Positions 26,154-35,942 are shown, counted from the stretch's first letter. The stretch: 64,000 nucleotides of DNA from Romboutsia hominis (GCF_900002575.1 NZ_LN650648.1:2581565-2645564); one strand, 5' to 3'. Numbers and translations: made by a program. Notes: a model not told the origin generated them from the sequence alone.

Positions 26154-26330
26154 ATTTCCCTCCTAGTTGTACCTCTTTTTAATACACATATATTTATTAT
26201 TAAACTAGAAGGTTTATATTATGTAAAAAAGCTCATATTAAATATAATATATTAAGGCTTTTTTGAATAATATATATAATAATTATATTTATCTATAAAT
26301 TTAAAATAAGTGTGTCTACATATATACTAT

Positions 26331-26364
26331 AAAAAGGTACTAAGTTATAACTTAGTACCTTTTT
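26331..26364 (-). terminator. terminator of prsW-rsmF
   Basis: Stem AAAAAGGTACTAAGT / ACTTAGTACCTTTTT (26331-26345 with 26350-26364). A weaker hairpin (AAAAAAGC ... GCTTTTTT, 26224-26260) lies further on; 26165-26330 has no gene. Confidence 0.85.
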
Positions 26365-26373
26365 ATAGCTACT

Positions 26374-27672
26374 TTAGTATTTTATTCTAAGACCTTTCGG
26401 ATAGTGGTTTTTTAATACTCCATTGGATTCTTTTCCCCACCCTAGTGGTATATTTTCTACTGTTACTAATACCCATCCTCTACTTTGTCCTGTATTTATG
26501 ATATTTCCTCTTAAATAATTTAATACTTCTTCATCTTGTATTGATAAATTCTCTGTATACTTAACTTGATTTGGCTTTAAATAATGAGACAATGCATGTG
26601 ATGGCTCAAACCTATTTTTCTTTAGTATTCCCAAATGAAGTCCATATCTTAAAACTTTTAATTTTTTAGTTTCTGGACTTTCTTCTGGCAATAGATATAA
26701 ATTTTCTCCTCTTATATCAAATTTATTTCCTATTGACTCATTTAAAAATTTCTTTTCAAATTCTCTAAAATCCTTTAATTCTGTATCTAATCTTTTAACT
26801 TTTAATTCTTTAGTTTTTATATCCTCTTCTTCATTTTTTTGTATTTTAGCTACAAAGTGACCTTCTCCTTTTATCTTGTGAGGCCATAATCTTTCCATCT
26901 CTATAAGCTTAGCATTTTCATATTCTTCTATAAACTCATTTATAACTGTTTCATTTTCTTCTTTCGCAAATGTACATGTAGAATATACTAACGTACCTCC
27001 ATTTTTAAGCATCTCATATCCATCTCTTATTATTTCTCTTTGAATAGATTGACATTCTAATACTTTTGCATAGCTCCAATCACTTATAGCAACTTCATCT
27101 TTCCTAAACATTCCTTGCCCTGAACAAGGAGCATCTATTACTATTTTATCAAAGTATCCTCTAAATACCTTCTTTAGATTATTTGAGTCTGTATTTGTTA
27201 TTATACAATTTTTAGCTCCAAATCTCTCTAGATTTTCTCCTAGTGCTTTTATTCTCATTGGGTTTATTTCATTTGATACTAATAATCCTGTATTATTTAG
27301 TTTTGATAGTATGTATGTTGATTTTCCTCCTGGAGCAGCACACATATCTAGAATTTTTTCACCTTCTTTAATATCCAACTTTGGCACAACACTCATAGCT
27401 GATGGTTCTTGTAAATAATATGCTCCTGCCTCATGTAGTGGATTTTTGCCGGGTCTATCTATATCTTCATCATAATAAAAGCCTTCATTTACCCAAGGTA
27501 TTTGTTCTAGTTTAAATAAATTTAATTTATCTAAGTCATTTTTACTTATTTTTAATGTATTAACTCTAAGGCCGGTAGTTTTTTTATCATCATATGTTTT
27601 TATAAATTCATCATACTCATCTTTTAGTATTTCTTTCATATCACTTAAAAATCTTTCAGGTAGCTTTGTCAA
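26374..27672 (-). CDS. rRNA m5C methyltransferase, NOL1/NOP2/Sun family (RsmF-like)
   Basis: A 432-residue RNA cytosine-C5 methyltransferase. The SAM site CAAPGGKSTY (about 110-119), the DAPCSGQGMFRKD catalytic block and the second Cys motif YSTCTFAKEENE are complete. The C-terminal ~150 residues form the extra RNA-binding part seen in RsmF/YebU (ends SRGWVLVTVENIPLGWGK). The exact target base is not determinable. It starts at TTG with a GGAAGGA site and overlaps the prsW stop by four bases, so the two are translationally coupled. Confidence 0.9.
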   Translation of the reverse strand: MTKLPERFLSDMKEILKDEYDEFIKTYDDKKTTGLRVNTLKISKNDLDKLNLFKLEQIPWVNEGFYYDEDIDRPGKNPLHEAGAYYLQEPSAMSVVPKLDIKEGEKILDMCAAPGGKSTYILSKLNNTGLLVSNEINPMRIKALGENLERFGAKNCIITNTDSNNLKKVFRGYFDKIVIDAPCSGQGMFRKDEVAISDWSYAKVLECQSIQREIIRDGYEMLKNGGTLVYSTCTFAKEENETVINEFIEEYENAKLIEMERLWPHKIKGEGHFVAKIQKNEEEDIKTKELKVKRLDTELKDFREFEKKFLNESIGNKFDIRGENLYLLPEESPETKKLKVLRYGLHLGILKKNRFEPSHALSHYLKPNQVKYTENLSIQDEEVLNYLRGNIINTGQSRGWVLVTVENIPLGWGKESNGVLKNHYPKGLRIKY

Positions 27673-28394
27673 TTCTTATCGTCCTTCCTCGTTCTCTTTT
27701 TTCTTCTCTTAAATCTATTTTTTGAACTAATTATGTATTTATCTAATTTGTCTAAGTTTAATTTACATAAAAAAATTATATAAACCACAAACAATATAAT
27801 AGACCATCTATACTCTATCATCAATATAAAATCAAAAACTCCATGTATTAAAATTGGTATTAAAACAGATAGTATTAAATATTCTCTTTTTTTAAATTTC
27901 TCTGTACTAAATTTATATTTAGATATATAGTATCCCATGGTTATTGCAAATAACATGTGAGCTGGTGTAGATATTATAGCTCTAATCAATCCAACCTCCA
28001 TCACTGTGCTTTTATCTTCTTTTAAGATATATAATACATTTTCTAGTGTTGCAAATCCTAATGACAAAAACATGGAGTAAATAATTCCATCTAGTTTTTC
28101 ATTAAAATATTTTTCTTTTAAAAGATTTGGAATCAATACAATTGCCTTTAATCCTTCCTCTGTCATACCTGCTACTATAAAAGATATATATATTATACTT
28201 GTATATCCTGTTAATATATCTAATTTCAATAATAAAAGCTCTACAATAAGAGCAATTATCCCCATAAATACTCCTAATAAAAAAAACTTTGCTAACCTAT
28301 TTATAGGTTCTTTATCATATTTATCTTTTAGGTATATCCAAAATATATAAGCTATAGTTGGTGCTATGGCCAATGTAAATATATTTATGTTCAT
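27669..28394 (-). CDS. PrsW-family intramembrane metalloprotease
   Basis: A 241-residue protein with about seven membrane segments and the PrsW motifs: GMTEEGLKA (E-E-x-x-K), LGFATLENVLYI (E-x-x-x-Y), TPAHMLFAITMGYY and LIHGVFDF. In Bacillus PrsW starts degradation of an anti-sigma factor (RsiW); in Clostridioides PrsW acts on RsiT. No ECF sigma/anti-sigma pair is visible next to it here, though a DUF3298 membrane-anchored protein lies 1.5 kb away (29871-31241). The tail is very basic. Confidence 0.88.
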   Translation of the reverse strand: MNINIFTLAIAPTIAYIFWIYLKDKYDKEPINRLAKFFLLGVFMGIIALIVELLLLKLDILTGYTSIIYISFIVAGMTEEGLKAIVLIPNLLKEKYFNEKLDGIIYSMFLSLGFATLENVLYILKEDKSTVMEVGLIRAIISTPAHMLFAITMGYYISKYKFSTEKFKKREYLILSVLIPILIHGVFDFILMIEYRWSIILFVVYIIFLCKLNLDKLDKYIISSKNRFKRRKKRTRKDDKN

Positions 28395-28507
28395 ATAATC
28401 ACTTCTTTCTTTTTTGTATAATCTATATTATTTCCATTTTCCTTAACAAAATAAGATGTTTATTCATACTATAAAATAATAAGATACTATTTTTAAGGGG
28501 TGATTGC

Positions 28508-29782
28508 ATGCAAGATGGTTTCTTAACGGTTAGTGTTATAGATAGCAATACTAATCAACCAATAGAAAATGCTACTGTTAATATCTACTCTATTCCAGAG
28601 TCAGAGCAACGTTTAACTAAAGTTTACGAAAACTTAAAAACAGACTCTTCTGGTCAAATCACAGGTTTAACACTAGATGCTCCAGATGTAAATTATTCAC
28701 TAGATCCTTCTTCACCTATAAGACCATATAGCATTTATTCTGTTGAGGTGTCTAAAGATGGTTATGAAACAGTTTTAATAGACGGTACGCAGATCTTAGC
28801 TACTGTAGAAGCTCGACAAACAGTTCCTGTTAATTTAAAAACTAGATCTAGAAATTCTTATTCCAGACAAAATGAACAAGTATTTGATATTCCAGACCAT
28901 ACCCTATATGGAGATTATCCGCCTAAAATCCCTGAAAGTAGTTTAAAACCTCTACCACCTCCTACTGGGTTTGTTGTTCTTGATAATCCAGTAGTTCCAG
29001 AATTTATAGTCGTTCATGATGGAATGCCTGAAGATACTTCAGCTCCTAACTATTGGATACCTTTTAAAGACTATATAAAAAACGTAGCTTCTTCTGAAAT
29101 ATATTCTACGTGGCCTGAACAAACTATTTATGCTAATGTAATAGCTATAGTTTCATTCACTTTAAATAGAGTATTTACTGAATGGTACAGAAATAAAGGC
29201 TATAGCTATACTATTACTTCTACTACTGCTTTTGACCATAAATTTATTAATAATAGAAACTTCTTTGATACTATTAATGTTGTAGTTGATGATATATTTA
29301 ATACTTTTATAAAAAGACCACCTACCTCTAGACAGCCCCTTTTAGCTCAATATTGTGATGGTGTAAAATCTCAATGCCCAAATCAAATGACTCAATGGGG
29401 AAGTAAATACCTTGGAGATGAAGGTAAAGACTATGAAAGTATATTAAGATCATTTTATGGTGAGCAAATAATCTTTGAAAAAGCACCTATCGTAAGTGGT
29501 GTTCCTATATCTTTCCCTGGCCAAATTTTACAAGTAGGTTCTAATAATAACTATGTTAAAACTATTCAAAACCAACTTAATGCAATCTCTAATTCATACC
29601 CTCTAATACCTAAAGTTAAAGAAGATGGCATTTTTGGAGAATCTACTGCTGAGGCTGTTAAAGTATTTCAAGGAATTTTTGGCCTACCTAAAAATGGTAT
29701 TGTTGATTTTAAAACATGGTACGAAATATCTAGAATATATGTAGCTGTAACTAAAATAGCTTCTTTAAATCCTACAATATAG
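28508..29782 (+). CDS. SpoIID/LytB-like protein with peptidoglycan-binding domain
   Basis: A 424-residue protein without signal peptide. Residues 1-115 look like a beta-sandwich of the carboxypeptidase-regulatory type (LTVSVIDSNTNQPIENATV, VEVSKDGYETV). The middle (about 190-320) resembles a SpoIID/LytB amidase-enhancer domain (VASSEIYSTWPEQTIYANVIA) and contains two Cys (QYCDGVKSQCP). Residues 345-415 are a PG_binding_1 repeat (LQVGSNNNYVKTIQNQL, DGIFGESTAEAVKVFQ). Absence of a signal peptide fits a mother-cell or spore protein. ATG with AAGGGG site; a sigma-E-like CATACTAT lies at 28465-28472, a weak hint of sporulation control. Confidence 0.8.
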   Translation: MQDGFLTVSVIDSNTNQPIENATVNIYSIPESEQRLTKVYENLKTDSSGQITGLTLDAPDVNYSLDPSSPIRPYSIYSVEVSKDGYETVLIDGTQILATVEARQTVPVNLKTRSRNSYSRQNEQVFDIPDHTLYGDYPPKIPESSLKPLPPPTGFVVLDNPVVPEFIVVHDGMPEDTSAPNYWIPFKDYIKNVASSEIYSTWPEQTIYANVIAIVSFTLNRVFTEWYRNKGYSYTITSTTAFDHKFINNRNFFDTINVVVDDIFNTFIKRPPTSRQPLLAQYCDGVKSQCPNQMTQWGSKYLGDEGKDYESILRSFYGEQIIFEKAPIVSGVPISFPGQILQVGSNNNYVKTIQNQLNAISNSYPLIPKVKEDGIFGESTAEAVKVFQGIFGLPKNGIVDFKTWYEISRIYVAVTKIASLNPTI

Positions 29783-29806
29783 ATATAAAATATATTTCTA
29801 AATAAT

Positions 29807-29862
29807 AAAAGCTTTACTGATTATGATCTAATTTTTATTAGATATAAATAGTAAAGCTTTTT
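29807..29862. terminator. terminator between convergent SpoIID-like and DUF3298 genes
   Basis: Outer stem AAAAGCTTTACT / AGTAAAGCTTTT (29807-29818 with 29850-29861) enclosing a smaller hairpin ATCTAAT / ATTAGAT (29826-29842), with T run on the plus side. Confidence 0.75.
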
Positions 29863-29870
29863 ATTATTAT

Positions 29871-31241
29871 CTATTTTAGTATTTCTAAGTATTCTTCTTT
29901 TAACATATGACTTATTATACTATTATTTATTTTAAATTCTGGTATCCCTGCTGCAAATGGTGCAATTTTATATAAATCAAAGTAAATAACTATATTATTG
30001 TCCTCTATATAAAACTTATTGTCTTTTTCTATTGATTCAAATTGATATATACCTTCATACTCCTTATTATTTTTAACTAATTCCTCTATTTGCCTTCTAA
30101 TCTCATTATTTATTACTTTTATATAATCTGAGTTTGGCTTAAATAAATCGCTTAATTTTAATATTCTTCCACTTCTCATGTCTATATTATAACTTATATC
30201 TTCATAGTCTTCATGAGCTCCTCCACTATATTGATGGTAAGTTACTTTTATACTTAATATATCATCACTATTTTTTTTAACTTCATAATCCACATTTGCA
30301 ACAAATTTATCTTTTGATACATCAACATTATCAAAATAGTTTTTAGCGCTCTCATAAACTTTATTATAAAAATCCATTATATCTTTTCTAATTTTATAAT
30401 TTAATTCTTTATCTATATCCTTATTTGAAGATATTATTATAGGAATATTTAATATACTATTTATATATTTATTATTTTGAGTAATTGTTTGCGTATCTAC
30501 ATTTGCAATTATATTTTTTGTGTTTATTGATTTTACTTTGTTATTAAAAACATCATATGGAACTTTAAATTCATATTCTCTCATCTTACCATCTTTATTT
30601 TGGTCCAATATTATTGATAATCCCCCGTCTACAATTATAAAATTAGTTTCCTTATCTATAATTACTAGATTTTTGTCTATATCTATTTTATTTTCATCTA
30701 TAGTCTTATTTATATAAGATTTTATTAATTCTTTATAGTTTTCATCTTCTCCTAAAAGATTATCTATATATATTCTTTGCCCTGTCTTTAAATCAAAAAC
30801 ATAACTTTCTTTGTTGGTTGAAAATTTATTTTTTCCACTTTTAGTTTCTTTTACTATAACTATATTGATTACATCTTTACTTTGAAACGCTAAATTATAT
30901 TCTAATAATATATTAGTTTTTTGTTTATTATTTTGTAATTCTATATCTTGCCTCTTATGATTTATATAACTATTTATATTATTTCTGATAAAAGAATTAA
31001 TGTACCTTTCAGCATTTTTATTATCACAATATAATTTAGGCATTCTAACTGTTATTGATAAATTTTTACATTCTATTTTACTTCTTTCTTCAGTAACCTT
31101 TACTATTTTTATACTATCTACTATGTTAGCTTTTACTTTACTTGATATATCTACTAACTCAGTATTATATAAAAGTATTAAAGATAGTAATGCTATACAT
31201 ATTAATGACATAAATACTCTTATATTTCTTTTTTTATTCAT
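29871..31241 (-). CDS. membrane-anchored protein with two DUF4163/DUF3298-type units
   Basis: A 456-residue protein with a single N-terminal membrane anchor (about residues 9-27), the rest outside the cell. Two similar halves are visible: about 60-245 and 250-450. Each has a paired unit; the second holds the signature YHQYSGGAHEDYEDISYNID followed by RSGRILKLSDLF, and the first has the parallel SYVFDLKTGQRIYIDNLLG. DUF3298 occurs in RsiV, the lysozyme-sensing anti-sigma factor, and in the peptidoglycan deacetylase PdaC. Here neither a sigma-binding region nor a deacetylase domain is seen. A role in envelope sensing is inference. Confidence 0.75.
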   Translation of the reverse strand: MNKKRNIRVFMSLICIALLSLILLYNTELVDISSKVKANIVDSIKIVKVTEERSKIECKNLSITVRMPKLYCDNKNAERYINSFIRNNINSYINHKRQDIELQNNKQKTNILLEYNLAFQSKDVINIVIVKETKSGKNKFSTNKESYVFDLKTGQRIYIDNLLGEDENYKELIKSYINKTIDENKIDIDKNLVIIDKETNFIIVDGGLSIILDQNKDGKMREYEFKVPYDVFNNKVKSINTKNIIANVDTQTITQNNKYINSILNIPIIISSNKDIDKELNYKIRKDIMDFYNKVYESAKNYFDNVDVSKDKFVANVDYEVKKNSDDILSIKVTYHQYSGGAHEDYEDISYNIDMRSGRILKLSDLFKPNSDYIKVINNEIRRQIEELVKNNKEYEGIYQFESIEKDNKFYIEDNNIVIYFDLYKIAPFAAGIPEFKINNSIISHMLKEEYLEILK

Positions 31242-31303
31242 TTATAATTCCTCCAAAACATAATTGCATTACTATGTTTTGAATTTATTATATTTTTATT
31301 CTA

Positions 31304-31960
31304 CTAAAAACTTTTTAATTTTGATTTATTTGCCATTGCTAGTATAAGCCCTAGTGCTATAGATGCAAATGCAGACACTATAACTTGATATTGTGGTTCA
31401 AATAAAAATACAATCGTATGGCAAGGTATCCAGAAAAATGGTATAGTTTTTAACACTGTGAAATCAATGTACGTATACCAGTCGATTTTATTTGTTATAT
31501 CTCTAAGACTTACTCTTCCTCCATTTTTATAATGTCTTATATCTATGTACGTATCTGTACACTTATGAAATAAAAATACTGCTGGTGATTGTAATATATT
31601 CATAATCGCACTTGTCAAAAATGCATGTGCAAAAATAGACTCTTTAAAAGGAAGCTTTCCCATCTCTTGAGCAGCCTCTACACCTTTAGAGAATACTGGC
31701 AATCCTAATGTTATAACAATACCTATTACACCCCAAATAATCGCTCTAAACATAACTCCATTTGGTTGCTTCCAGTACCCATAACTTATTCTCATACCTA
31801 GTAACTCTCCCATTGTAGCTAAGACCGCAAATTTAATAAATCCACTTACATATGGATACTCTCCTGTTACAGTAATGAATAAATCCCTACTAACTGGTAT
31901 AACTAATATAAGTATCCAGATAAGAAGAATTCCTCCCCATATAAAATCCCCTTTTTTCAT
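31304..31960 (-). CDS. integral membrane protein, possibly Mpv17/PMP22-like
   Basis: A 218-residue protein with about five hydrophobic segments (near 10-28, 42-56, 72-92, 112-128, 168-208). The end TVLKTIPFFWIPCHTIVFLFEP recalls the C-terminal motif of the Mpv17/PMP22 group (nF..VP..y), but the resemblance is weak. No catalytic residues are evident. It is conserved-looking and preceded by a GGGGGG ribosome site; function unknown. It reads toward the DUF3298 gene with 62 bases between. Confidence 0.6.
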   Translation of the reverse strand: MKKGDFIWGGILLIWILILVIPVSRDLFITVTGEYPYVSGFIKFAVLATMGELLGMRISYGYWKQPNGVMFRAIIWGVIGIVITLGLPVFSKGVEAAQEMGKLPFKESIFAHAFLTSAIMNILQSPAVFLFHKCTDTYIDIRHYKNGGRVSLRDITNKIDWYTYIDFTVLKTIPFFWIPCHTIVFLFEPQYQVIVSAFASIALGLILAMANKSKLKSF

Positions 31961-32143
31961 TAATGTCCCCCCTTGATATACTTTACATTTACTTAGTATA
32001 TTTTCTTCATTAAGTATTAATACTCCTCTAATTTACACAATTTGCTATATCATAATTTGACTATATTAATACAACTTAATATATATTTAAAAATATATGA
32101 CAAACTATCTTAAAGAATATAATCAATATACTTTTTATAAAAT

Positions 32144-32180
32144 ACAAAAGAGTATTGAATTTAATTCAATACTCTTTTGT
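32144..32180 (-). terminator. terminator of the chb operon
   Basis: Near-perfect palindrome ACAAAAGAGTATTGAA / TTCAATACTCTTTTGT (32144-32159 with 32165-32180), 14 bases past the IIA stop. The stretch 31961-32143 holds only the promoter region of the membrane protein. Confidence 0.85.
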
Positions 32181-32193
32181 ATAAAAAAATATT

Positions 32194-32511
32194 TTACTTA
32201 CTTTCTAATTTTTCGTATAAATCTATAAACTCTTCTGCTAACTGCTGAAAATTCATGGCATTCATCAAATGATCTTGTGCATGAACTAATAAAACACTCA
32301 CTTCTGTTTTGCTTCCATTAGCCTCACCTTGTATAAGCTCTGTTTGGAATCTATGAGCTTTAGTTATTACTTCCTTAGAATTTTTCATAGTTTCTCTTGC
32401 TGCTTCTATATTCCCCTTTTTAGCTTGGGCTATTGCTTCAAAAGCTAATCCTTTTGCGTCCCCTGCATATCCTATTATGCCAAATGATATTTCAAATATT
32501 TTTTCATCCAT
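32194..32511 (-). CDS. chbA: PTS lactose/cellobiose-family IIA component
   Basis: A 105-residue helical phosphocarrier. The active-site histidine is in VLLVHAQDHLMNA (about residue 77), where it takes phosphate from HPr and passes it to IIB. Length and the AGDAKGLAFEAI start are typical of ChbA/CelC. It is the last gene of the operon, 13 bases after chbG, with an AGGAGG site lying in the gap. Confidence 0.94.
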   Translation of the reverse strand: MDEKIFEISFGIIGYAGDAKGLAFEAIAQAKKGNIEAARETMKNSKEVITKAHRFQTELIQGEANGSKTEVSVLLVHAQDHLMNAMNFQQLAEEFIDLYEKLESK

Positions 32512-32524
32512 TTAAAAAAACCTC

Positions 32525-33250
32525 CTAAATGTCCCTGTAACTACTCAATTCAAAGTTATCATTTAAATACTTTTTAACTTCCTCTGATGTCAATATCTCA
32601 TGCTCTTTTGTTCTTTGCATTGCATAAGATGTAGAGTTTAAAATATATGCATCTAAGTATGCTGGATGAGTCATTATATCTAAAGCGTCATATTCTTTTA
32701 AAGTATTTATATTCTTCTTAAAGTAATCAATTTCCACATTATCACTATAAAAAGTATCTAACATAGGTACTACTTTTGAATATTCTAGATTATATTCAAA
32801 TCCACCTCTTATTGGTAACTTATACTTTTCTATTATCCTTTCAATAACTGGCTGTAGTTTCTTTAAAGTATGAACATGGTGATGACTATCAAGATGAGAA
32901 ATTTCAGTGTATTTCTTTACTTTTTCTATTTGAGCACAAAGTTCTTCATAAATTTCATCTAAGTTCATCTTATCTATTACATCATTAGTGATTCGCCTAA
33001 AAAATCTTCCATTTTCGTCTACTAGGCTTTCCAAATTAGGAAGTACTGGTCTATTACAACTAATAGTCATATGGACTCCACATGCCAAACCTGGATTTTC
33101 CTTTAAAAGTTTCATAGCATGCTCAAATCCTGGCATATTAGCCATAACTGTTGTAGATTTTACTACTCCTTCTTTATACGCTGATATTATCCCGTAATTT
33201 ACAGCTTTACAATATCCAAAATCATCTGCATTTACTATAAGTTTAGTCAT
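32525..33250 (-). CDS. chbG: ChbG/YdjC-family carbohydrate deacetylase
   Basis: A metal-dependent deacetylase that in E. coli removes an acetyl group from chitobiose-6-phosphate, a step needed before the GH4 enzyme can cut it. Metal ligands are in NADDFGYC (Asp), SHLDSHHHVH and MTHPAYLD. A GTG at 33259 follows the previous stop directly, but AGGTG lies seven bases ahead of the ATG at 33250, giving 241 residues. Its presence suggests the operon handles N-acetylated chitobiose rather than only cellobiose. Confidence 0.92.
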   Translation of the reverse strand: MTKLIVNADDFGYCKAVNYGIISAYKEGVVKSTTVMANMPGFEHAMKLLKENPGLACGVHMTISCNRPVLPNLESLVDENGRFFRRITNDVIDKMNLDEIYEELCAQIEKVKKYTEISHLDSHHHVHTLKKLQPVIERIIEKYKLPIRGGFEYNLEYSKVVPMLDTFYSDNVEIDYFKKNINTLKEYDALDIMTHPAYLDAYILNSTSYAMQRTKEHEILTSEEVKKYLNDNFELSSYRDI

Positions 33251-33259
33251 AAATTTCAC

Positions 33260-34570
33260 CTACTTATTAAATTGAGGTAAGTACTCTTTATGAGCCTCTA
33301 ACATCTCATCTAATATAGTTTTTGCTAAATCATCTGAAGGTATTAATGGGTTGATACAAAGTGCTAATAATGCACTTTCGTAATCTCCATATACGGCTGC
33401 TTTGGCTGCCAATATTTCAAAAGATTTTATATCACTTACTAAACCATCAGTACACTGCGGAAGATATCCCATTGATAAAGGTTTTGGTCCTTCGCTAGTT
33501 ATTACACTACTAACTTCAACAGCTTGATCATCTCTAAAGTTTCTTATGGCTCCATTATTTAATGTATTAACTACTTGTATATCCCTTTTATCATTGTATA
33601 TAGAACTTATTAAGTTACAAGCTGCATCACTATAATATGCTCCTCCCCTTTTCTCAAGTTGAGGTGGTTTTATGTCTAAACTTTCATCTTTATAAAGTTC
33701 AAATAGTTGCCCTTCTAATTCTTTAACAACTTGACCTCTTGCTTTACCTTTTTTAAATTCTTCTAATTCTTCATCTAGCATTTCTTTAGTTTTATAATAA
33801 TATCTATGGTATGGACAAGGTATAGCACCTAAAGCTTTAACAAACTCTGGATTAAAATCTATTGCCTTTATATTTTCCATACTTATTTTAGAACTTACAA
33901 ACTTATCTATTGCTTCCTTTGTGACATCTTTGCCATCCAAAATAACATTAAGCCCATATACCATATGATTAAGTCCAGCAAAATCCATATATATTCTATC
34001 ACTTTCTACTTCAAATAACTTTGCAACTCCATTTCTAACACCTATAGGAACATTACATAATCCTACATAGTTTTTGAAGTTTGTGTATTTAAATACTGCT
34101 TCAGTTATTACACCTGTTGGATTTGTAAAATTTATTAACCATGCATTTGGACACAACTCTTCTATATCTTTTATTATATCTAGTATAACTGGTACAGTGC
34201 GAAGGGCTTTAAACAGCCCTCCTGCACCATTAGTTTCTTGACCTATTACTCCATGTGATAAAGGAATACTTTCATCTTTTATTCTAGCATCTAATAATCC
34301 AACTCTTAATTGAGTTGTTACAAAATCTGCACCTTTTAAAGCTTCTCTTCTATCTAATGTAAGGTTAATTTTAATATCTAATCCAGATTTTTTAATCATT
34401 CTCTTGGCAAGATTACCTACTATTTCTAATTTTTCTTTCCCTGCTTCTATATCTACAAGCCATAGTTCTTTAACTGGTAGCTCACTATATCTTTTTATAA
34501 ATCCTTCTATTAATTCGGGGGTATAACTTGATCCTCCCCCTATTGTAACTATCTTAAGACCTTTTTTCAT
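33260..34570 (-). CDS. chbF: 6-phospho-beta-glucosidase, GH4
   Basis: A 436-residue NAD- and metal-dependent glycosidase of family GH4. It has the N-terminal NAD site (IVTIGGGSSYTPEL), the LINFTNPTG block and the metal motif LCNVPIG (about 170-176). It cleaves phosphorylated beta-disaccharides brought in by the PTS using an oxidation-elimination mechanism. Placement between IIC and ChbG fits ChbF; LicH/CelF would be the alternative name if the sugar is cellobiose or lichenan. Confidence 0.93.
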   Translation of the reverse strand: MKKGLKIVTIGGGSSYTPELIEGFIKRYSELPVKELWLVDIEAGKEKLEIVGNLAKRMIKKSGLDIKINLTLDRREALKGADFVTTQLRVGLLDARIKDESIPLSHGVIGQETNGAGGLFKALRTVPVILDIIKDIEELCPNAWLINFTNPTGVITEAVFKYTNFKNYVGLCNVPIGVRNGVAKLFEVESDRIYMDFAGLNHMVYGLNVILDGKDVTKEAIDKFVSSKISMENIKAIDFNPEFVKALGAIPCPYHRYYYKTKEMLDEELEEFKKGKARGQVVKELEGQLFELYKDESLDIKPPQLEKRGGAYYSDAACNLISSIYNDKRDIQVVNTLNNGAIRNFRDDQAVEVSSVITSEGPKPLSMGYLPQCTDGLVSDIKSFEILAAKAAVYGDYESALLALCINPLIPSDDLAKTILDEMLEAHKEYLPQFNK

Positions 34571-34603
34571 AATCTTCTACCACCCAATCTCTATGATTAT
34601 TAA

Positions 34604-35920
34604 CTAACCTTGTTGTTTAGCTAATCTTTTTTTTGCCATTCTTTCATCTGCAACTACAAATGGTAAATATATAACAACAGATATTATTAAGTTAACTGCT
34701 GCTAATGCTCCACCAGTCCAATGCCCTGTAGCCATTATTCCACTAAATATTGGAGGAGTTATCCAAGGAATTTTTGCCATTAAAACTGGTGCTACTATCC
34801 CACTGGATATAGCTAAGTATGAAGTTATTGTACATAATACTGGCGCTAGTACAAATGGAATCATGTATATTGGATTTAATACTATTGGCATACCAAATAT
34901 CATAGGCTCACTTATATTGAAACATGCTGGTGGTCCACCTAAAGCTATCATTTCTTTACGTCTTCTACCTGCTATTATTAATGCTATTATTAATCCAAGT
35001 ATCATCCCTGAACCACCTAAGTATACAAATGCATCTAAAAATGCTCCTGCAAATACATGGTAACCTTCTGTTGCTCCTGCTGATGCTAACTCAGCATTTT
35101 TACCACCTAATTCCATTAATATTGGCTCTACTGCAGGAAGTGCTATGTTTGCACCATGTAATCCAAATATCCATAAAACATGGATAAACAATACTGTAAA
35201 CATAGCCCCTCCTAAAGAGTCAGCCATACCAGTTAAAGGTTTCGATAAATATGTTGATAATAAATCATTTATAAATAATCCGTTTGATAAAAGTTTTACT
35301 ATTATACCTATTATACCTACTATAAATAACGCTATTACTCCTGGTAATAATTTTGCAAATGATCTAGAAACTGCTGGTGGTACACCATCTGGCATTTTTA
35401 TAGTTAACCAAGTTACTTTAGATAATCTTACATAAATTTCTGTTGTTACTAGTGCTACTACCATAGCAGTAAATAGTGCATTAGTTGACACATAACCCCA
35501 AGGTATAAACCCCCACCCTGAAACTGCCTCTCCTGCCTCAGTTACTATGTCTGCAGTTTGAGGAGATAACACTAAAAATCCACATAATGCTAGAAGTCCT
35601 GCTTGTAAACCATTTGCTTCATATGATTTTGCTAAAGAATAGGCTACTGACACAGCTAAAAATAATGACATCATTGCAAGTGATCCCCACCATAAATCGC
35701 CTCCAAGTGCAGATATTTGTTGACCAACTGTAGTGTTAGCTAACATATCTTGGTAAGGTTTTAATGGTAAGTTTTTTATAAGTGATCCAAATGCCCCAAC
35801 CATAGTTACTGGTATCATAGCAATGAAACCATCTCTTATTGCTACTAAGTGTCTTTGTGAGCCAACCTTAGATGCTATTGGAACTAAATGTCTTTCCATA
35901 AAGTTCATTAATGCTTCCAT
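34604..35920 (-). CDS. chbC: PTS lactose/cellobiose-family IIC permease
   Basis: The 438-residue membrane channel of the sugar PTS, with about ten hydrophobic segments. GLHGANIALP (about 255-264) and NISEPMIFGMPIVLNP (about 333-348) are the substrate-site motifs of the CelB/ChbC class. It works with the IIB protein encoded 23 bases upstream and the IIA at the operon end. ATG with GGGGG site. Confidence 0.94.
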   Translation of the reverse strand: MEALMNFMERHLVPIASKVGSQRHLVAIRDGFIAMIPVTMVGAFGSLIKNLPLKPYQDMLANTTVGQQISALGGDLWWGSLAMMSLFLAVSVAYSLAKSYEANGLQAGLLALCGFLVLSPQTADIVTEAGEAVSGWGFIPWGYVSTNALFTAMVVALVTTEIYVRLSKVTWLTIKMPDGVPPAVSRSFAKLLPGVIALFIVGIIGIIVKLLSNGLFINDLLSTYLSKPLTGMADSLGGAMFTVLFIHVLWIFGLHGANIALPAVEPILMELGGKNAELASAGATEGYHVFAGAFLDAFVYLGGSGMILGLIIALIIAGRRRKEMIALGGPPACFNISEPMIFGMPIVLNPIYMIPFVLAPVLCTITSYLAISSGIVAPVLMAKIPWITPPIFSGIMATGHWTGGALAAVNLIISVVIYLPFVVADERMAKKRLAKQQG

Positions 35921-35942
35921 TTTGATTATCCCCCTTTTTAAT

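Noticed and set aside
26224-26264. A/T-rich hairpin as a second terminator or small RNA
   Set aside because: Stem is short (AAAAAAGC/GCTTTTTT) and the loop long; too weak to call.
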